Below, piece after piece: positions 33,483 to 43,391 of a stretch of DNA of 64,000 nucleotides. The number at the start of each line of letters is the position of its first letter. Position 1 is the stretch's first letter. This stretch comes from Brevibacterium ravenspurgense. Lineage in GTDB: Bacteria > Actinomycetota > Actinomycetes > Actinomycetales > Brevibacteriaceae. A program made the position numbers and the translations under genes. The stretch lies in contig NZ_LQQC01000008.1 in the NCBI RefSeq assembly GCF_001584615.1, positions 1 through 64,000 on the forward strand, read 5' to 3'. The notes under the pieces are model-generated. The model searched no databases. It was not told the origin of the DNA and worked only from the letters and a program-made list of their open reading frames with translations.

Positions 33483-34742
33483 ATGAACCCGAACGCATCA
33501 GATATTGAAGCGCTCACCGTCAAATACCGCCGGCGCGCCATCGCGGCCTCCGGAATCGGCTGGGGGCTCGACGGCTTCACCTGGTCGATGTACGGCTTTG
33601 CGCTCGTCGCCGCCGCCGGCACCCTGGGCATGAGCTCCGGCGCTACCGGCTGGGTCAGCGCCATCAGCATCGTCGCCTCCGCAATCGGCGGCATGATCTT
33701 CGGAAACCTCGCCGACCGCTACGGCCGAGTGCGCATGCTCACGGTCGTCATCCTCGGCTACAGCATTTTCACCGGTCTGACTGCGACCTCGCAGGGACTG
33801 TATGACTTCCTCCTGTGGCGCACGCTGGAAGGTCTGTTCTTCGGCGGTGAATGGGCTGTCGGTGCGGCACTTGTTGCCGAGTACGCTCAGCCGGAGAAGC
33901 GCGGACGCGTCCTGGCGTTCATCCAGAGCTGCTACGCCATCGGCTGGGCCGTTTCAGCCCTTGCCTACCTGACGGTGTACTCGATCTTCCCCGAAGAGGT
34001 GGCGTGGCGCTACCTGTTCCTCGTGGGTATTCTGCCGGCGCTGGCCGCCTTCTTCATTCGCCGCGGCACAAAAGACGCTACGGAACTCCACGGAGACCAA
34101 CAACCAGCCGCCAAACCCAGCCAACAGCCTGATAAGAGCTTCGGCAATCTGTTCCGCGACGGCCTGGCGAAGACCACCATCGCCGCCACTCTCCTGGGCA
34201 TCGGCGTCCAGGGCATCTACTACTCCGTCTTCATCTTCCTTCCCACCTACCTGCAGGAAGAGCGCGGACTGAGCATTGTCGGCACCGCCGGCTTCACCTG
34301 GGTGGCAATCGTCGGTTCGTTCATCGGATACGTGTCCTCCGGTTACTTCCTCGACTGGATCGGCCGCCGGCCCACATTCCTCATGTTCTTCGTCGGCTCG
34401 GCCCTGAGCGTGTCGCTGTTCGTCTTCACCCCCGCCGCTCAGCCCGAGCTGGGCATTCCCGTCATCTTCCTGCTGGGCTTCTTCGCCTCCGGCCAGGCGG
34501 GAGGCACCGGCGCGTACCTGGCAGAACTGTTCCCCACTGACATCCGGGCAACCGGACAGGGCTTCGCCTACAACCTGGGCCGTGGCCTGGCAGCCTTCGG
34601 CCCGCTGACGGTGGGCCTGGCCGCCGAGACCATCGGCTGGGGCAATTCGATCATGGTCATCGCCATCATCGGCGCTGTCACGGGAATCATCGCCCTGTCG
34701 CTGCTGCCGGAAACCAAGAACAAGGAAATCGTCGAACTGTGA
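33483..34742 (+). CDS. MFS transporter (metabolite:proton symporter type)
   Basis: A 419-residue major facilitator with 12 predicted helices. It has the loop-2/3 motif GNLADRYGRVRML and the loop-8/9 equivalent DWIGRRPTFLM, as in the sugar/aromatic-acid symporter groups. An ATG with GGAAGGAAAG upstream is chosen over the longer frame, which starts inside the operator. It is the first gene of a four-gene operon whose enzymes open cyclic amides, so it probably imports a hydantoin-like or related nitrogen heterocycle. Confidence 0.88.
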   Translation: MNPNASDIEALTVKYRRRAIAASGIGWGLDGFTWSMYGFALVAAAGTLGMSSGATGWVSAISIVASAIGGMIFGNLADRYGRVRMLTVVILGYSIFTGLTATSQGLYDFLLWRTLEGLFFGGEWAVGAALVAEYAQPEKRGRVLAFIQSCYAIGWAVSALAYLTVYSIFPEEVAWRYLFLVGILPALAAFFIRRGTKDATELHGDQQPAAKPSQQPDKSFGNLFRDGLAKTTIAATLLGIGVQGIYYSVFIFLPTYLQEERGLSIVGTAGFTWVAIVGSFIGYVSSGYFLDWIGRRPTFLMFFVGSALSVSLFVFTPAAQPELGIPVIFLLGFFASGQAGGTGAYLAELFPTDIRATGQGFAYNLGRGLAAFGPLTVGLAAETIGWGNSIMVIAIIGAVTGIIALSLLPETKNKEIVEL

Positions 34743-34756
34743 GTCAAGGAGAGCAC

Positions 34757-36781
34757 ATGTCTGCAGGACTGCACGTTGCCGTTGACACCGGCGGCACTTT
34801 CACCGACATCGGAATTCGCAAGGATGACGGCGAACTGTTCGTGTGGAAGGTCCCCTCGACACCGGAGGCACCGAATGAAGCCGTGATTGACGGGATTGTC
34901 GGCGGGCTCGAGCAGATCGACCGCAGCCCCGAGGAGATCACCCGGCTGGTGCACGGTACGACGGTGGCCACGAACACCGTCCTGACCCGTGAGGGCGGAC
35001 GCGTGGGTCTTCTGACAACCCGTGGTTTCCGTGACGTTCTGGCGATCGCCCACCAGGACCGCCCGGCGATCTACGACTACCGACAGACCCGACCGGCACC
35101 TCTCATTTCCGATGACACGATCTTCGAAGTCGACGAGCGGATCGACGCTGACGGCGAAGTTCTGACCGAACTGGACGAAGCAGCGTTGGACCAGTTGGCC
35201 GAAACCATCGCGAGCGCGGACCTCGATGTGCTCATCGTGTCGTTCATCAACGCCTACACCAACGGCCAGCACGAACGTGCCGCTGTGAAGCGCCTGACCG
35301 AACTGAACGCGGCACCCGTGGTGTCGGCCGCGACCGAGGTTGCCACCGAGATGCGCGAATACGACCGCACCTCGACCGCTGCGATCAACGCCTACGTCCG
35401 CCCGAAGGTGTCGACGTACATGGAGAAGCTGGAATCAGGCATCGAGGACCTCAAGATCCCGTCGCGCCTGTGGGTCATGCAGTCCAACGGCGGTCTGCTC
35501 AACCCGAAGATGGCCAGCACCCAAAGCGCGAAGACCGTCCTTTCCGGCCTTGCCGGCGGGGTTGTCGGGGCGGCCAACTGGGCGCGTTCGCTGGGGCTGA
35601 AGAACGTCGTCAGCTTCGACATCGGCGGTACGAGCACCGACATTGCGCTTATTCGCGACGGCGTGCCGGATGAAACGAACTTCACTGAAATCGATTCGAT
35701 GCCGCTGCGCCTGCCGAGTGTGGACGTGCACACGATCGGTGCCGGCGGAGGTTCGATCGCCTGGCTGGACTCCGGTGGGAGCCTGCGCGTGGGACCGCAC
35801 AGCGCCGGGGCCGTCCCCGGCCCCATCAGCTACCGCCGAGGTGGAACTGAGCTGACCGTGACAGACGCTCACGCGGTCTTGGGTCGGCTGGGTGGTGAGC
35901 TGCTCGGCGGTCGTTTTGAGCTCGACATCGATGCCGCACGTGCCCGCATGGAGGAGTTCGGCAAAACGTTGGGGCTGACAGCCGAGGAGTGTGCTGAAGG
36001 CATCATCAAGGTCATTACGGCGACTATGGCACGCGGTGTGCGCAAGGTGTCGGTTGAGCGCGGTGTGGACATCCGGTCGTGCAACCTCATGTCGTTTGGA
36101 GGTGCCGGTCCGCTGCACGGTGCTGACCTCGCGGTTGAACTGGGCATGGAATCGGCGGTCATTCCGCCGCACCCTGGCATTGCGTCGGCTGTGGGCATGC
36201 TCGATGCTCCCATCCGCCACGACTTCGCCCATCCCGTGCAGGCAAACGAATGGACCAGGCTCGAACCGCTGGAAGCGGCTTTTGGAGACCTGCAGGATCA
36301 GGCTCGCCGGGAAATGGAAACCGACGAGTTCGACCGCGAATGGCTGGTCGATGCCCGCTATGTGGGCCAAAGCTATGAACTGACGCTGCCGTTGGAAGAC
36401 AGCTGGCACGAACAGCGCCGGGCTTTCGACGAAGCTCACGCTGAACGCTACGGCTACAGCGATGACGACGCGGCCATGGAAATCATTGTGGTGCGCCTGC
36501 GGGCCACCATCGAATCCGAACTGACCCGCGAAGCCCAGGCGAAAGCGGGCACCGGCGCTCCTGAGCCCAAGACCACCCGCCAGGTCTACATCGACGGCAG
36601 CTGGACCGAAGTCGACATCTACGACCGTGATGCGATCCCGGCAGGCACCTCGATCCCCGGGCCCATCATCATCGACCAGTTCGACACGACAACCTTTGTC
36701 CACCCCAGCCTGACGTGCTTCTGCGACGACCGCGGCTTCCTGCACCTGCGCACCCGAAAGAGTGATGACGATGACAAGTGA
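34757..36781 (+). CDS. hyuA: Hydantoinase/oxoprolinase subunit A
   Basis: A 674-residue HyuA-type ATPase subunit. ATP-dependent amidohydrolases of this family open hydantoin, 5-oxoproline or related rings, or carboxylate acetone/acetophenone. The actin-like ATP-binding start VAVDTGGTFTDIGI, the VHGTTVATNTVL motif and the second phosphate-binding FDIGGTSTDIAL are clear. The ATG 15 bases after the MFS stop has AAGGAG; the GTG overlapping the stop is a poorer start. It pairs with the hyuB gene it overlaps. Confidence 0.92.
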   Translation: MSAGLHVAVDTGGTFTDIGIRKDDGELFVWKVPSTPEAPNEAVIDGIVGGLEQIDRSPEEITRLVHGTTVATNTVLTREGGRVGLLTTRGFRDVLAIAHQDRPAIYDYRQTRPAPLISDDTIFEVDERIDADGEVLTELDEAALDQLAETIASADLDVLIVSFINAYTNGQHERAAVKRLTELNAAPVVSAATEVATEMREYDRTSTAAINAYVRPKVSTYMEKLESGIEDLKIPSRLWVMQSNGGLLNPKMASTQSAKTVLSGLAGGVVGAANWARSLGLKNVVSFDIGGTSTDIALIRDGVPDETNFTEIDSMPLRLPSVDVHTIGAGGGSIAWLDSGGSLRVGPHSAGAVPGPISYRRGGTELTVTDAHAVLGRLGGELLGGRFELDIDAARARMEEFGKTLGLTAEECAEGIIKVITATMARGVRKVSVERGVDIRSCNLMSFGGAGPLHGADLAVELGMESAVIPPHPGIASAVGMLDAPIRHDFAHPVQANEWTRLEPLEAAFGDLQDQARREMETDEFDREWLVDARYVGQSYELTLPLEDSWHEQRRAFDEAHAERYGYSDDDAAMEIIVVRLRATIESELTREAQAKAGTGAPEPKTTRQVYIDGSWTEVDIYDRDAIPAGTSIPGPIIIDQFDTTTFVHPSLTCFCDDRGFLHLRTRKSDDDDK

Positions 36782-38357
36782 ATCCACACAGCTCAACGCC
36801 GTTGAACTTGAGATTGCGCGCAATCGCCTGACCTCGGTGTCAGAGGAGGTGGGTACGGCACTGATCCGCACCTCGTACTCCCCCAACATCAAAGACAGGC
36901 GTGACTGTTCAGCTGGCATCTACGATGCTGAAGGCCACCTGATCACGCAGGCAGAGCACATTCCGCTGCACCTGGGACTGATGCCCACGCTCATTGAGAA
37001 CGCAATCGCAGAATACGGGCTCGACAACATCAAACCCGGTGACGTTCTCATCACCAACAATCCCTACCTGGGCGGTTCGCACCTGCCTGACATGTGCGTC
37101 ATCACCCCCGTGTTCGCCGGTGAGGAGCTTGTTGCGCACGTGGCGACAATGGCCCACCACGTCGATGTCGGCGGCTCCACGCCGGGGTCCATGGCCACCG
37201 ATGCCACGGAGATCTTCCAGGAGGGCATCCGGGTTCCGCCCATTCGCCTGTTCGCGGAAGGTCAGCTGCAGACCGAAATCATGGCGCTCATGCTCATGAA
37301 CATCCGCACGGCAGACAAAACCCGCGGTGACCTCATGGCGCAGGTTTCGGCAAACAAACTGGGTTCACGCCGTGTGCTGGAGCTCATCGAAGAGTGGGGT
37401 GTGCAGCACTTCTACGATTCCTGCGATGCGCTTGTGGCCTACAGCGAGCGCCGGGCACGCGCGGCAATCGCCTCCCTGCCGGACGGCAAGGGCAGCTTCG
37501 TCGACTATCTCGAACACAACGGTGTGGAACCGGAGATGATCCCCATCCACGCCGAGGTTGAAATCAGCGGTGACGAAATCACCATCGACATGACCGAAAC
37601 CGCAGACCAGGTTGCCGGGGCTGTCAACTGTTCATACGCGGTGGCGCTGGCCTGCGCCTCGTACGTGGTGAAGATGATTGCAGACCCGACCCTGCCCTCG
37701 AACGCGGGCCTGACCGCGCCGATCAACGTCAAAACCCGGCCCGGCAGCCTCGTGCACGCCCAGTTCCCCGCCCCCGTTGCGCACGGGAACACGCAGACCT
37801 CGCAGAGGATCGTCGACACGATCCTCGGAGCGCTCGATACGTTCACCGAGGGCCTGGTGCCGGCCGCCTCGAGCGGCAGCATGAGCATCATCACGATCGG
37901 CGGCGTGGACCCACTCAACGGGGAGTACTACTCCTATGTGGAAACCTATGGCGGCGGACAGGGCGCCGGCCCCGAATTCGACGGCGCTTCCGCCACCCAC
38001 ACGCACATGACCAACACTCGCAACACCCCGTGCGAAGTGATTGAACGTGAATACCCGCTGCGCGTAGACAGCTACGAAATCGCTCGTGACACCGGCGGTG
38101 ACGGTGCTGCGACCGGCGGCAGCGGACTGCGCCGAAGCCTGACGCTCACCCGCGGTCAGGCGACGGTGGTTGCTGGTACATCGCGCGTCACGACGACTCC
38201 GTGGGGCCTGGAAGACGGCGGCGATGGAATCAGTGCCCGCATCACCCTCGCCGAAGGTGATGAGCTGCGCGAACTCGAATCGATGTCAAAGCTCACGGTC
38301 CGCGCAGGACAGACCGTATCCATCCAGACCGCGGGCGGCGGTGGATACGGGAAATGA
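36771..38357 (+). CDS. hyuB: Hydantoinase/oxoprolinase subunit B
   Basis: A 528-residue HyuB subunit that forms the hydrolase with HyuA. Typical segments are SPNIKDRRDCSAGIYDAEGHLITQAEHIPLHLG, ITNNPYLGGSHLPDMCVITPVF, MAHHVDVGGSTPGS and the C-terminal GGGYG. Three start codons (GTG 36762, ATG 36765, ATG 36771) lie within the hyuA 3' end; the last has the best spacing to GAAAGAG. The 11-bp overlap with hyuA implies coupled synthesis. Confidence 0.92.
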   Translation: MTSESTQLNAVELEIARNRLTSVSEEVGTALIRTSYSPNIKDRRDCSAGIYDAEGHLITQAEHIPLHLGLMPTLIENAIAEYGLDNIKPGDVLITNNPYLGGSHLPDMCVITPVFAGEELVAHVATMAHHVDVGGSTPGSMATDATEIFQEGIRVPPIRLFAEGQLQTEIMALMLMNIRTADKTRGDLMAQVSANKLGSRRVLELIEEWGVQHFYDSCDALVAYSERRARAAIASLPDGKGSFVDYLEHNGVEPEMIPIHAEVEISGDEITIDMTETADQVAGAVNCSYAVALACASYVVKMIADPTLPSNAGLTAPINVKTRPGSLVHAQFPAPVAHGNTQTSQRIVDTILGALDTFTEGLVPAASSGSMSIITIGGVDPLNGEYYSYVETYGGGQGAGPEFDGASATHTHMTNTRNTPCEVIEREYPLRVDSYEIARDTGGDGAATGGSGLRRSLTLTRGQATVVAGTSRVTTTPWGLEDGGDGISARITLAEGDELRELESMSKLTVRAGQTVSIQTAGGGGYGK

Positions 38358-38387
38358 CACCCACAATCTTGTTGGAGAGAAAAAACC

Positions 38388-39527
38388 ATGTCCGACACCC
38401 GTATTGACTTCCTATACCTGAGCGAACCCGACATGATTGCCGCCGGCGTGACCGACATGGCTCGCTGCGTGGACGTCATGGAGGAAACCCTCGTGCTTCT
38501 GCGCCGCGGCGATTTCCGGATGGCAGGTTCGAACGCCATGTCGCACGGTGCGATGGTCAACTTCCCCAAAGAACCCGAATTCGACTCCATGCCGGCCGAC
38601 GGCCCAGACCGCCGTTTCATGGCGATGCCGGCCTACCTTGGCGGACGCTTCCACACATCCGGTGTGAAGTGGTACGGCTCGAACGTGGAGAACCGCAAGA
38701 AGGGTCTGCCCCGGTCAATCCACACTTTTGCCCTCAGCGACGCCGACACGGGAGCGCCGCTGGCGTACATGTCCGCAAACCTGATTTCGGCATACAGGAC
38801 CGGAGCGATTCCCGGTGTCGCCGTTAAGCACCTGGCCCGTTCGAATGCGCGGACGTTCGGCATTGTGGGCCCCGGCGTCATCGGCCGGTCCGTCACACAG
38901 GCGGTGCTGTCACAGTGCAAGGACATTGAGGAGATCGTGGTCAACGGCATCGACCAGCCGGACGTGGACCGCTACCGGGCATTCATTGAAGAGAACTTCC
39001 CCCACATCCGGTCGGTGCGTGCGGCTGCCGATGTCGAGGCGGTGGTCCGGCAGGCCGATGTTGTCACCGTGACCGTGACGACCGGCGAAGAAGGTTCGTC
39101 CGCTTTCCCCTTCATTGACGAAGAATGGATCAAACCGGGAGCGATTCTTCTGCTGCCCACGGCCGTTCGATTCGATGACACGTTCATTGCGTCGGACCGC
39201 GTGACGAAGGTTGTCGATTCCTGGCGCCTATACGACGCGTGGGCTGATGAATACGGTGTCGGCGCCTACCAGAAGCTGGGCATCATCGGCACACACTGGC
39301 ACGACCTCATGCGGGCAGGCCTTCTGGAACGCGATTCGATTGTCGACATGGCCGACATAATCGAAGGTGCCGCACCCGGCCGGCAGAACGACGACCAGAT
39401 CTTCCTGTACTCCGTCGGCGGCATGCCAGTCGAGGACGTTGCCTGGGCCACCGAGGTCTACCGCACCGCACTGGACAAGGGCATCGGCACCACGCTCAAC
39501 CTGTGGGAAAGCCCCGCTTTGGCTTGA
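38388..39527 (+). CDS. Ornithine cyclodeaminase/mu-crystallin family protein
   Basis: A 379-residue NAD(P)-dependent protein of the OCD/mu-crystallin family. These convert ornithine to proline, dehydrogenate/reduce imino acids, or act as subunits with unknown chemistry. The Rossmann motif GIVGPGVIGRS and the substrate-loop KWYGSNVENRKKGLPRS are visible, with SAYRTGAIPGVAVKHLA preceding the cofactor site. It is longer than standard OCD (about 330) owing to N- and C-terminal additions. Its place after hyuAB suggests it handles the ring-opened imino or amino acid product. Confidence 0.85.
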   Translation: MSDTRIDFLYLSEPDMIAAGVTDMARCVDVMEETLVLLRRGDFRMAGSNAMSHGAMVNFPKEPEFDSMPADGPDRRFMAMPAYLGGRFHTSGVKWYGSNVENRKKGLPRSIHTFALSDADTGAPLAYMSANLISAYRTGAIPGVAVKHLARSNARTFGIVGPGVIGRSVTQAVLSQCKDIEEIVVNGIDQPDVDRYRAFIEENFPHIRSVRAAADVEAVVRQADVVTVTVTTGEEGSSAFPFIDEEWIKPGAILLLPTAVRFDDTFIASDRVTKVVDSWRLYDAWADEYGVGAYQKLGIIGTHWHDLMRAGLLERDSIVDMADIIEGAAPGRQNDDQIFLYSVGGMPVEDVAWATEVYRTALDKGIGTTLNLWESPALA

Positions 39528-39570
39528 GGGCGGCTGCGGCGGCTTGGCGGTGCTGGGGCGCTTTCACGCC

Positions 39571-39640
39571 AGATTCACGCGTTAATGCAGATTCACGCTT
39601 AAATGCGCTGCATTAACGCGTGAATCTGCATTTGCGCGCA
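39571..39640 (+). repeat. Interlocked palindromic repeat, copy 7
   Basis: Solo copy in the OCD/surface-protein convergent gap, in the same orientation as the array. Its A/A' stem is perfect over 21 bp (ends CAGATTCACGCG... and ...CGCGTGAATCTG), the best-preserved of all copies. The loop is altered (ATTCACGCTTAAATGCG), so B/B' pairing is weaker. Confidence 0.85.
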
Positions 39641-39697
39641 AGGTTGCAACCGCGGCGCACCCAACGAACACCGCCGCACCGTTAACAGGCACTGAAA

Positions 39698-39739
39698 CGG
39701 GCTGGGTTCGAGTGACAGTTGTCACTCGAACCCAGCCCG
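39698..39739. terminator. Bidirectional terminator between OCD and surface protein genes
   Basis: A 19-bp perfect stem (CGGGCTGGGTTCGAGTGAC and complement) with a 4-nt loop lies between two convergent genes. The minus side is followed by TTTCAGTGCC, the plus side by CTGCTGTTGC. Confidence 0.8.
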
Positions 39740-39781
39740 CTGCTGTTGCGGTCAGCTTTCAGTTGGCTACAGCCTTTCGGT

Positions 39782-42700
39782 TCAGCTCCTGCGGGTGCGG
39801 AACATCAGGAGCGTTCCTGCGCCGATGGCTGCGACCGCCACTGCGAGCAGCCCCGCGAACTCGGCACCAGTCCGCGGCATTCCTGGCCCAGGACTTCCTG
39901 GTTCACGAGGCGCCGGCCCTGGTGTCGGATCCTCACTCGGCTCCGGCGTCGGGGTACCGGACGGACCGGGGGTCGGCTCGTCGCTCGGTTCCGGCGTTGG
40001 TTCATCGCTCGGATCCGGAGTCGGCTCAGGCGTTGGTTCATCGCTCGGATCCGGAGTCGGCTCAGGCGTTGGTTCATCGCTCGGATCCGGAGTCGGCTCA
40101 GGCGTTGGTTCATCGCTCGGATCCGGAGTCGGCTCAGGCGTTGGTTCATCGCTCGGATCCGGAGTCGGTTCAGGAGTTGGTTCCGCCTTACGGGTGTTCG
40201 TAACCGTTACCTCGTAAGCGTTACCGGCCTCTTCCACCTCGACAGCGGAGTTGTAGCCCTCAACCGAATCTTCCTTCACCGTGTAGGTGACCGGGTCCCC
40301 GTCGATCGCGGTGGGCAGCTTTTCGAACGTGTGCTTCCAACCGCCCGCAGCAGACAGTTCGACCTTGTCGCCCACCGGAGTGCTTTCTTCACCCCTCTTG
40401 CGGATCAGCTGGACCTTCACCGCGTTCGGAGTCTCCGTGAGGTTTTCACCCTGTTCGTTCTTCCACACCTTTTCAACATTGACGTCGATGGGTGTGCGGA
40501 CAGTGAACTGGGCAGAGGTGCGCATGCGCAGCCTCGTGTTTTCGGCACGGCCGACAGCCTTGTTGACGACAACATCGCCACTCTCAGCCTCGTGAAGCTC
40601 TGTCTTGACGGTGATGGTCTGCTTATCGCCATAGGCCAAAGGCGCAGCGGTGATGACGCGAATTGCCGTTGCGTCCTCTTGGAGGCCTTCCTCCCAGATG
40701 TCTGAAGGCTCACCCGTTTTGCCGTTGGCCTTGGCATTGGGGTCTTCATCAACGTCAGTTGCCGTCGTGCTGTAGACCTTGGCACCCTCGGCACCTTCAA
40801 CACCCGTCACCTTGAGCGTGCCATCGAACTTCGAGCCCTGTGGGTCTCCATTTGCCGGGAGCACGTCGATGACGTCCGTCAGGTTGGACTTGGTCGGGTC
40901 GTTCGACGTCAGGTCAATAGTCCATTCGTTGGCGGCGACACCGTTCGGGGTTTCATCGACGACGGGGGTCTTAACGCTCTTCTTCAGCGAGGTGTAGCCG
41001 GCCTCCGGCACTGTGACTTTGGCCTGTGCCTTGCGAGTCTGGCCCTGGCTGGTGGCACTGACCTCGTTGACGTAGACGTCACCAGGCTCGGCGTCCTTGG
41101 GCAGCGTGGCCTTGTAGTTGATGACCCCCGCGTTGCCTTCGTCAAAAACGCGAATGTTGGGTTCAACATCGGCCTTTGTCCATGTCAGAACCTGCTGCCC
41201 CTTGCTGTTGGTTGTCACCTCGGGCTCAACATCGGCGCTGCCGGCAACATACTCCATACCCTTCGGCAGGGTGTCTTTGATGACCACCTGATCCTTGGGC
41301 ATGTTGGCCACTTCAGATTCCAAGCCGTAGCGGATCGTGTAGTCAGCTTCTTCGCCCGGACCGTATTCGGGCTGAGCAACATCCTTGACAACGACCGGCA
41401 GTGAGGGCACGACGCGCAGAAGGTCACGGCCTGGACCGGCATACGGGTAGCGAACGCCCTCGGTGATCACACCGGGGGAAGCGAAGCCGGGAGTGATTTC
41501 CCGTTCGTTCGTGACGCGATCATAGGCAATCTTCGCGTTGATTCCCATGTCCCATTTGGTGTGTGTTTCATTGAGCACGGAGGTCCACGTCCAGACGTCT
41601 GCGCCGACCTCTACATCGTCATGAATCTTCTGTTCGATGGTCAAGTAGAAGTACGACTGTGGCAGTTTAGACAGGTGGCCCTTGTCGCGAGGTACGCGAA
41701 CCTTCACAGCTTTGACCTTGGAAAGGTCGTCGGGCTTGGTGTAGCTCCAGCCGTCCTTTTCGTCTTTGCCTTCGTCAAACGGAGTTTCTTCGGTTCCGCA
41801 TTTGAAAAGGTTCGGGTCCTCCACCTCGCCGGTGTAATAGAGGATCTTGATGTCCTCAATATTCTTGCCGTAATAGACGTTGGGCTTCGCGTCAGGGTCA
41901 GCCACGACACGAGCGTTGACGAAATCAACACGCTGAGTATCGAGGGTGTTGCAGATCCAGTTGTCAGAAAAGCCCTCAACCCGGGGAGGCGCAATACCGG
42001 AAACGGACATCACAGTTGCACCCACCGGTGCGCGAGAGGTATCAGACCATCCGATGCCCGGGTAGGCCTTTGGTGACTGCGATCCAACCACCCATGCGCC
42101 CGTCCAGTTGCCGCGGATCATCGGTGCACGGTTCTCGTTGTTTGACGGATCGTCATCACTGGTCGAGCCATCTACGGCGGTGTAGGTCGGCGCAGATGCT
42201 TTCAACTTCACGTTGGTGTTGCGGTTCGAGTCAGGGCCAGAAGCTCTGTAGGGAACTTTGACCCGCAGCTCACCAGCGGCGATCACTTCACGGGGATACT
42301 TCGGCTGCACCTGTGGCAGACGGATGCCGTTGGAGTCGAACTCTGCGCGCTTCGACTTGTAGTCCAGGTCGGACAGAGTCAGACGGAATGTGTTCGTATC
42401 CGGGTCAATCAGTGTGAACTCACACGTTGGGAACTTCGCAGTCTGCTCCTGCGGCTTGCCGGGCGCTGAGAACGGGTAGCCGGGGTGCACTCGGTCAATG
42501 GGTGCGCAGGCTACTTCCTGGGGCGTGATCTTCTCGCCGCGCACCCCGTTGATCGTTATGTCGTAGCTGACGCTGCCCGGTCCTTCGGGCGAGCCCGATG
42601 CGTGCGACAGGGAGAACGGGAAGTTCATGAACTGGTCCGTATCCGGCTGACCTGTCAGCGAGCTCGGTGCACCGGCGTCGAACTTGGCATCCATGAGGAA

Positions 42701-43231
42701 CGGAGCCACGATCGGAATCTCAGGCAGGGTGGCTTCGAGACCCCGGAATGTTGCCTTTGCAGTGACCTTCGACTTCGCGGGACCATCGACCTTGACGCCC
42801 GACAGCACCATCTGGGCGGTGCCTTCGTCACGCTCACCGATGTCGCACGTCAGGGTGCGCTTATCCTCAGAAAGCTTTGAAGCTCCCTTGTCCACGCTGA
42901 GACATTCACTGGGAATCTCACCGAAATGAGCGTTCTCGACTGTGACCGTGAGCAGGTTGTCCGTTGTGGGGTCGTTGCCCGGCGCCGGCGCGGAGTCGTT
43001 GATATCCATGTGCCACACCATGGAAAGAACGTCGAGACCAGAGGTGACTTCCTCGGGCTGCTTCTTCCATTCGCCTTCGAGCTCATAGGCCTTCGTGCCG
43101 CCATTGCTTTGTGCGGTTCCGGCGGCGTACACCGATTGCGGTGCCAGCACCATAAGCAGTGCAACGAGCATGGCGACAAACGTCACGATTCGCTTCTGCA
43201 TACTGCGGTCGGAGGTTTTCAATCCTGCCAC
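39782..43231 (-). CDS. Large cell-wall-anchored surface protein with Cna-B domain and MPRTG signal
   Basis: A 1149-residue exported protein. A signal peptide (cut near VYA|A) is followed by several beta-rich domains including DUF11/fimbrial-D2-like segments (EADYTIRYGLESEV...VVIKDTLPKGMEYV) and a Cna-B domain (VNVEKVWKNEQGE to YEVTVTNTRKAEP). A Pro-rich stalk of 12-residue units (PTPEPTPDPSDE) then leads to MPRTG, a hydrophobic segment and an RTRRS tail. The GTG start follows GGAGAGG. It is not in the pilus operon and lies alone between two copies of the palindromic repeat. It is probably an adhesin or S-layer-like wall protein; the ligand is unknown. Confidence 0.87.
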   Translation of the reverse strand: MAGLKTSDRSMQKRIVTFVAMLVALLMVLAPQSVYAAGTAQSNGGTKAYELEGEWKKQPEEVTSGLDVLSMVWHMDINDSAPAPGNDPTTDNLLTVTVENAHFGEIPSECLSVDKGASKLSEDKRTLTCDIGERDEGTAQMVLSGVKVDGPAKSKVTAKATFRGLEATLPEIPIVAPFLMDAKFDAGAPSSLTGQPDTDQFMNFPFSLSHASGSPEGPGSVSYDITINGVRGEKITPQEVACAPIDRVHPGYPFSAPGKPQEQTAKFPTCEFTLIDPDTNTFRLTLSDLDYKSKRAEFDSNGIRLPQVQPKYPREVIAAGELRVKVPYRASGPDSNRNTNVKLKASAPTYTAVDGSTSDDDPSNNENRAPMIRGNWTGAWVVGSQSPKAYPGIGWSDTSRAPVGATVMSVSGIAPPRVEGFSDNWICNTLDTQRVDFVNARVVADPDAKPNVYYGKNIEDIKILYYTGEVEDPNLFKCGTEETPFDEGKDEKDGWSYTKPDDLSKVKAVKVRVPRDKGHLSKLPQSYFYLTIEQKIHDDVEVGADVWTWTSVLNETHTKWDMGINAKIAYDRVTNEREITPGFASPGVITEGVRYPYAGPGRDLLRVVPSLPVVVKDVAQPEYGPGEEADYTIRYGLESEVANMPKDQVVIKDTLPKGMEYVAGSADVEPEVTTNSKGQQVLTWTKADVEPNIRVFDEGNAGVINYKATLPKDAEPGDVYVNEVSATSQGQTRKAQAKVTVPEAGYTSLKKSVKTPVVDETPNGVAANEWTIDLTSNDPTKSNLTDVIDVLPANGDPQGSKFDGTLKVTGVEGAEGAKVYSTTATDVDEDPNAKANGKTGEPSDIWEEGLQEDATAIRVITAAPLAYGDKQTITVKTELHEAESGDVVVNKAVGRAENTRLRMRTSAQFTVRTPIDVNVEKVWKNEQGENLTETPNAVKVQLIRKRGEESTPVGDKVELSAAGGWKHTFEKLPTAIDGDPVTYTVKEDSVEGYNSAVEVEEAGNAYEVTVTNTRKAEPTPEPTPDPSDEPTPEPTPDPSDEPTPEPTPDPSDEPTPEPTPDPSDEPTPEPTPDPSDEPTPEPSDEPTPGPSGTPTPEPSEDPTPGPAPREPGSPGPGMPRTGAEFAGLLAVAVAAIGAGTLLMFRTRRS
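39999..40178 (-). repeat. 36-bp coding tandem repeat (5 copies) in surface protein stalk
   Basis: Five consecutive, nearly identical 36-bp units at 39999, 40035, 40071, 40107 and 40143, encoding TPEPTPDPSDEP, with degenerate units on both sides. The near identity at DNA level suggests recent expansion by slippage or recombination, so stalk length probably varies between strains. Confidence 0.93.
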
Positions 43232-43391
43232 TTTGGCCTCTCCACGATTGTCTTGTCGATGCCGGCCACCTGCCGGACGCTGAAGCACTGCAATCAGACC
43301 CGCCGATGAACACACCACTCACAGGGCATAAACAGCGCACTCTAATTATCACATCTTTTTAAGATTTTTACTAGGGTGCGGTTTTGCTGCC

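Noticed and set aside
39795..40217. Gly/Val/Ser repeat open frame opposite the surface protein stalk
   Set aside because: It is the antisense reading of the 36-bp tandem repeat and carries no signal of its own.
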